A DNA stretch of 64,000 bases from Megaleporinus macrocephalus (Eukaryota; Chordata; Actinopteri; Characiformes; Anostomidae): NCBI GenBank assembly GCA_021613375.1, contig CM038704.1, positions 7,877,091 through 7,941,090 of the forward strand, in the 5' to 3' direction. The notes under the pieces were generated by a model that was given only the letters and a program-made list of their open reading frames with translations, was not told where the DNA came from and did not search any database. Numbering within the stretch: position 1 is the first letter of the stretch; every line of letters starts with the position of its first letter. The position numbers and the translations under genes are program-made. Below, piece after piece: positions 61,741 through 64,000 of this stretch.

Positions 61741-64000
61741 TTTAGGTTAGTACAGAGACAGAGTTAGTTCTGGTTTGGGTTTGTGCAGAGACAGAGTTAG
61801 TTCTGGTTTGGGTTAGTACAGAGACAGAGTTAGGTCTGGTTTGGGTTAGTACAGAGACAGTTAGTTCTGGTTTGGGTTAGTACAGAGACGGAGTTAGTTC
61901 TGGTTTGGGTTAGTACAGAGACGGAGTTAGTTCTGGTTTGGGTTAGTACAGAGACGGAGTTAGGTCTGGTTTGGGTTAGTACAGAGACGGAGTTAGGTCT
62001 GGTTTGGGTTAGTACAGAGACAGTTAGGTCTGGTTTGGGTTAGTACAGAGACAGAGTTAGTTCTGGTTTGGGTTAGTACAGAGACAGAGTTAGTTCTGGT
62101 TTGGGTAGTACAGACACAGAGTTAGTTCTGGTTTGGGTTAGGACAGAGACAGAGTTAGGTCTGGTTTGGGTTAGGACAGAGACAGAGTTAGGTCTGGTTT
62201 GGGTTGGTACAGAGACAGAGTTAGGTCTGGTTTGGGTTGGTACAGAGACAGAGTTAGTTCTGGTTTGGGTTAGTACAGAGACAGAGTTAGTTCTGGTTTG
62301 GGTTAGTACAGAGACAGAGTTAGTTCTGGTTTGGGTTAGTACAGAGACAGAGTTAGTTCTGGTTTAGGTTAGTACAGAGACGGAGTTAGTTCTGGTTTGG
62401 GTTAGTACAGAGACGGAGTTAGTTCTGGTTTGGGTTAGTACAGAGACAGAGTTAGTTCTGGTTTGGGTTAGTACAGAGACAGAGTTAGGTCTGGTTTGGG
62501 TTAGTACAGATACGGAGTTAGGTCTGGCTTGTGTTAGTACAGAGACGGAGTTAGGTCTGGTTTGGGTTAGTACAGAGACAGAGTTAGGTCTGGTTTGGGT
62601 TAGTACAGAGACAGAGTTAGTTCTGGTTTGTGTTAGTACAGAGACAGAGTTAGGTCTGGTTTGGGTTAGTACAGATACAGAGTTAGGTCTGGTTTGGGTT
62701 AGTACAGAGACGGAGTTAGGTCTGGTTTGGGTTAGTACAGAGACGGAGTTAGGTCTGGTTTGGGTTAGTATGTTAGTATGTAGTAGGGTTAATATCTGCA
62801 TTTTTTTAGACAGAGTTAGTTCTGGTTTGGGTTAGTACAGAGACAGAGTTAGGTCTGGTTTGGGTTAGTACAGAGACAGAGTTAATTCTGGTTTAGGTTA
62901 GTACAGAGACGGAGTTAGTTCTGGTTTGGGTTAGTACAGAGACAGAGTTAGGTCTGGTTTGGGTTAGTACAGAGACAGAGTTAGTTCTGGTTTGGGTTAG
63001 TACAGAGACAGAGTTAGGTCTGGTTTGGGTTAGTACAGAGACAGAGTTAGGTCTGGTTTGGGTTAGTACAGAGACGGAGTTAGTTCTGGTTTGGGTTAGT
63101 ACAGATACAGAGTTATGTCTGGTTTGGGTTAGTACAGAGACTGAGTTAGGTCTGGTTTGGGTTAGTACAGAGACTGAGTTAGGTCTGGTTTGGGTTAGTA
63201 CGGAGACTGAGTTAGGTCTGGTTTGGGTTAGTACAGAGACTGAGTTAGTTCTGGTTTGGGTTAGTACAGAGACAGAGTTAGGTCTGGTTTGGGTTAGTAC
63301 AGAGACAGAGTTAGTTATGGTTTGGGTTAGTACAGAGACAGAGTTAGGTCTGGTTTGGGTTAGTACAGAGACGGAGTTAGGTCTGGTTTGGGTTAGTACA
63401 GAGACAGAGTTATGTCTGGTTTGGGTTAGTACAGAGACAGAGTTAGGTCTGGTTTGGGTTAGTACAGAGACAGAGTTAGTTCTGGTTTGGGTTAGTACAG
63501 AGACTGAGTTAGGTCTGGTTTGGGTTAGTACGGAGACTGAGTTAGGTCTGGTTTGGGTTAGTACGGAGACTGAGTTAGGTCTGGTTTGGGTTAGTACGGA
63601 GACTGAGTTAGGTCTGGTTTGGGTTAGTACGGAGACTGAGTTAGTTCTGGTTTGGGTTAGTACAGAGACTGAGTTAGGTCTGGTTTGGGTTAGTACAGAG
63701 ACTGAGTTAGGTCTGGTTTGGGTTAGTACGGAGACTGAGTTAGGTCTGGTTTGGGTTAGTACAGAGACAGAGTCATGTCTGGTTTGGGTTAGTACAGAGA
63801 CAGAGTTAGGTCTGGTTTGGGTTAGTACAGAGACTGAGTTAGGTCTGGTTTGGGTTAGTACGGAGACTGAGTTAGGTCTGGTTTGGGTTAGTACAGAGAC
63901 TGAGTTAGTTCTGGTTTGGGTTAGTACAGAGACTGAGTTAGTTCTGGTTTGGGTTAGTACAGAGACAGAGTCATGTCTGGTTTGGGTTAGTACAGAGACA
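61725..64000. repeat. 33-bp minisatellite, at least 68 units, running off the window
   Basis: The unit is GAGTTAGGTCTGGTTTGGG followed by TTAGTACAGAGACG, 33 bp. Variants are TTAGTTCTGG or TTAGGTCTGG in the first half and GACAGAG, GACGGAG or GACTGAG at the junction. The GACTGAG form clusters after about 63140. One irregular unit with TATGTTAGTATGTAGTAGGG interrupts the array at about 62770-62812. Because 33 is a multiple of three, open frames run through on both strands (VLTQTRPNSVS and similar), but they have no coding meaning. Confidence 0.95.

Larger units (their letters stand above)
60296..64000 (+). other. 5' part of a further MTSS-gene intron
   Basis: This intron opens at AAAG|GTACCA and runs off the window. 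It contains a decayed Tc1 copy, a dispersed repeat and the start of a long 33-bp minisatellite. In 60296-60869 I see nothing else that can be named. Confidence 0.75.

Noticed and set aside
62101..62801. Overlapping ORFs of 88 and 145 codons with 11-residue repeats (VLTQTRPNSVS type)
   Set aside because: They arise only because the minisatellite period of 33 bp is divisible by three. Both strands are open and composition is purely that of the repeat.
61725..64000. Possible interstitial telomere
   Set aside because: GGGTTAG occurs only once per 33-bp unit. There is no run of TTAGGG.

Overview
The window reads as intronic DNA from a teleost fish, probably an otophysan (inference). It carries fish-type tRNA-derived SINEs, many small hAT elements with TAGGG or CAGGG ends and 8-bp target duplications, a decayed Tc1 element, a non-LTR reverse-transcriptase tail, long (AT)n and (CA)n tracts, and very long introns. 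There are no bacterial-style genes.

The only host gene I can support is one plus-strand gene of the MTSS (missing-in-metastasis) family. Four consecutive exons at 9602-9663, 18916-18989, 59934-60018 and 60204-60295 join in frame across introns of phase 2, 1 and 2. They encode about 104 residues of the N-terminal IMD (I-BAR) domain. Residue choices favour mtss1 over mtss2. The first exon lies before the window and the rest of the gene after it. Everything else is intron: the end of one (1-9601), about 9.25 kb, about 41 kb, 185 bp, and the start of another (60296 onward).

The introns are mostly transposon debris. Three hAT-type families recur: (A) a 370-390 bp element, six copies, three with perfect 8-bp duplications; (B) an element with TAGAGATGG ends, three copies; (C) an element holding a broken BED-finger transposase start, four copies. 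Single elements include a hAT with a transposase fragment (19858-20463), a hAT with a large (AT)n tract (15018-15556), a Harbinger-like MITE with TTA duplications (37889-38397), two further MITEs (25875-26344, 35304-35873), a THAP-domain fossil inside an inverted-repeat element (49320-50120), a LINE tail (44817-45009) and a Tc1 relic (60870-61345).

Tandem repeats are the most unusual part. From about 61735 to the window end runs a 33-bp minisatellite of roughly 68 copies, whose one- and two-unit precursor states survive elsewhere in the window. Family C carries a minisatellite grown from its own Glu-Tyr-rich coding stretch, at about 50, 300 and 1200 bp in three copies. At 51.5-55.9 kb a segment of about 2 kb is tandemly repeated with a sharp change in identity that suggests gene conversion. 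I did not find a new defence, metabolic or RNA-guided system.
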